Shown: positions 63,001 to 64,000 of the stretch, piece by piece
Layout: every line of letters begins with the position of its first letter
Numbering within the stretch: the first letter of the stretch is position 1
Assembly (NCBI RefSeq): GCF_014805625.2
Contig: NW_023998415.1
Coordinates: 25,695,755 to 25,759,754 of the forward strand
Direction: 5' to 3'
Source: Glossina fuscipes
Lineage: Eukaryota; Arthropoda; Insecta; Diptera; Glossinidae
Length of the DNA stretch: 64,000 nt
Notes under the pieces: model-generated
What the model saw: the letters and a program-made list of their open reading frames with translations, nothing else
What the model was told of the DNA's origin: nothing
Database searches by the model: none
Made by a program: the position numbers and the translations under genes

Positions 63001-64000
63001 ATCTAAGCAACCGCATCCCCTGCAATGTCTTATTTCGAAAAACTCTTCATACGAAAAGTGTTCCAATTTTTAAAGTTACGTGACAACAAGTATAAGCAGA
63101 TGTCAACTCATTTTTTCGCTATCTTTCCCATTGTATACAATCGAACTGAAATTGCTTCTCGAGTTACTCGTAACTGTGCACCCAGTTTGTAAAAACTAAT
63201 CTTGAAAGGCTCAAGGCCGAATTGACAACTTAATTACCTTAATATTGATGGTCATGGGGCCTGTAAAAGTTGTCTTGTTTAGGAGATCTTCGTATAAATA
63301 GCTTCTGCTCTTATTTTTGCAACCCACCACAATACAAAATCGTGCTTCTGTTTGTGACAGATATTAGCAGCCGTGATAATGCTCGCTTACATCCCTTTGA
63401 TAGTCCAATTTAAGCATCCCGATCTATTTGATGTTATGTAAGCAATTTGAATTGCTTTGCCTGGTTCGCGGAAGTGGGCTTGGTTTCCAATCTGCAATCC
63501 CGCTTAGCTTTATTGTCCGCTTCGGTTATACTCAAGATGTCCATTGGCTTTCACAGTGTGGGTTAGGTTTATCGAAACTTTCAATTTTGGTTGGTGAAGG
63601 TTGGCATAATGCGGCTCCGTATGTTGGCGATATGGATCGGGATTTGATTGGAAATTTCTGTCGCAATTTTCAAAAGAGGTTTACGTAAAGACGTAATACA
63701 TTTTTACTATTTAGCATTACTATAGCAAGTTAACGCAGTTAAGTTTTATACGTGTATCACTTGTAACTCACAGGCCAGCCGCATTCGTTATGAGATGACC
63801 ACATATTTTTTTTTTGCTGCTGTTGTTGTTGTTGTTATTGTTTTTTAATTGAATAGTACACTGGAGCTTGTATTAATTGTATGCCAGTAAAGTAATAAAT
63901 TTTTTGTAATTTATTGCCATAGAAATTCCAAAGAAAGCACTAACTATCATTACTATCTGGTATCACATTGAATGAATAGCTGTCACAACCATGTCTCTGT
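63001..64000. other. Non-coding DNA to the window end
   Basis: A (GTT)n tract lies near 63819-63835. The frame at 63428-63688 (86 codons, plus strand) has fairly balanced composition (WLSQCGLGLSKLSILVGEGW), but I recognise no domain and saw no promoter or splice evidence. I leave it unassigned. Confidence 0.4.

Overview
The window is AT-rich, repeat-dense, non-coding nuclear DNA from an insect, most likely a higher fly (Diptera, Brachycera; the short-repeat context suggests a tephritid-like genome, which is an inference). The longest open frame is 135 codons. None of the frames has a recognisable host protein domain with a convincing start, splice context and codon use. I found no protein-coding host gene, rRNA, CRISPR array, operon or bacterial-type feature. 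The region could be intergenic or lie inside a very long intron; the sequence alone does not decide.

The only intact genes I can support are three identical tRNA-Thr(AGU) genes, all on the minus strand, at 22171-22244, 39118-39191 and 41838-41911. The last two sit in a recent direct duplication of about 0.7 kb (38741-39432 and 41431-42152). That duplication also carries part of a decayed RING-finger-like coding fragment. The copy at 22 kb is an older member of the same duplication: its flanks still align on both sides. In all three copies the upstream side of the tRNA runs into one dispersed repeat family (called R here).

The rest is mostly decayed mobile DNA. There are four broken mariner transposase remnants (10.6, 13.6-14.1, 15.8-16.6 and 44.9-45.8 kb). 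One has clear terminal inverted repeats and a TA target site, and a second shares its left terminal repeat. A frameshifted 3' end of a LINE ORF2 lies at 2.5-2.9 kb. A MITE-like element with an (ATT)n core lies at 11.9-12.15 kb. There are many copies of family R, which contains GGACAGACGGACATGCTTAAATC-like blocks and resembles the mini-me class of fly repeats. A second dispersed family (S) is at 6.2 and 55.8 kb, and a diverged satellite-like repeat is at 50.5-50.9 and 56.0-56.3 kb.

Region by region: 0-10 kb is AT-rich DNA with a LINE fragment and an S copy. 10-17 kb is a cluster of mariner and MITE elements. 17-22 kb is plain. 22-23.2 kb holds a tRNA and an R copy. 23-37 kb is mostly plain, with a GC-richer island at 28.7-29.5 kb and microsatellites. 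37.7-42.5 kb holds the duplicated tRNA/RING/R block. 43-50 kb is plain apart from a mariner and an inverted R copy. 50-56.3 kb has satellite-like, R and S repeats. 56-64 kb is AT-rich DNA with two inverted R-like copies and a fold-back repeat. I saw no new multi-gene system. The most interesting structure is the tRNA-Thr block that has multiplied together with repeat DNA.
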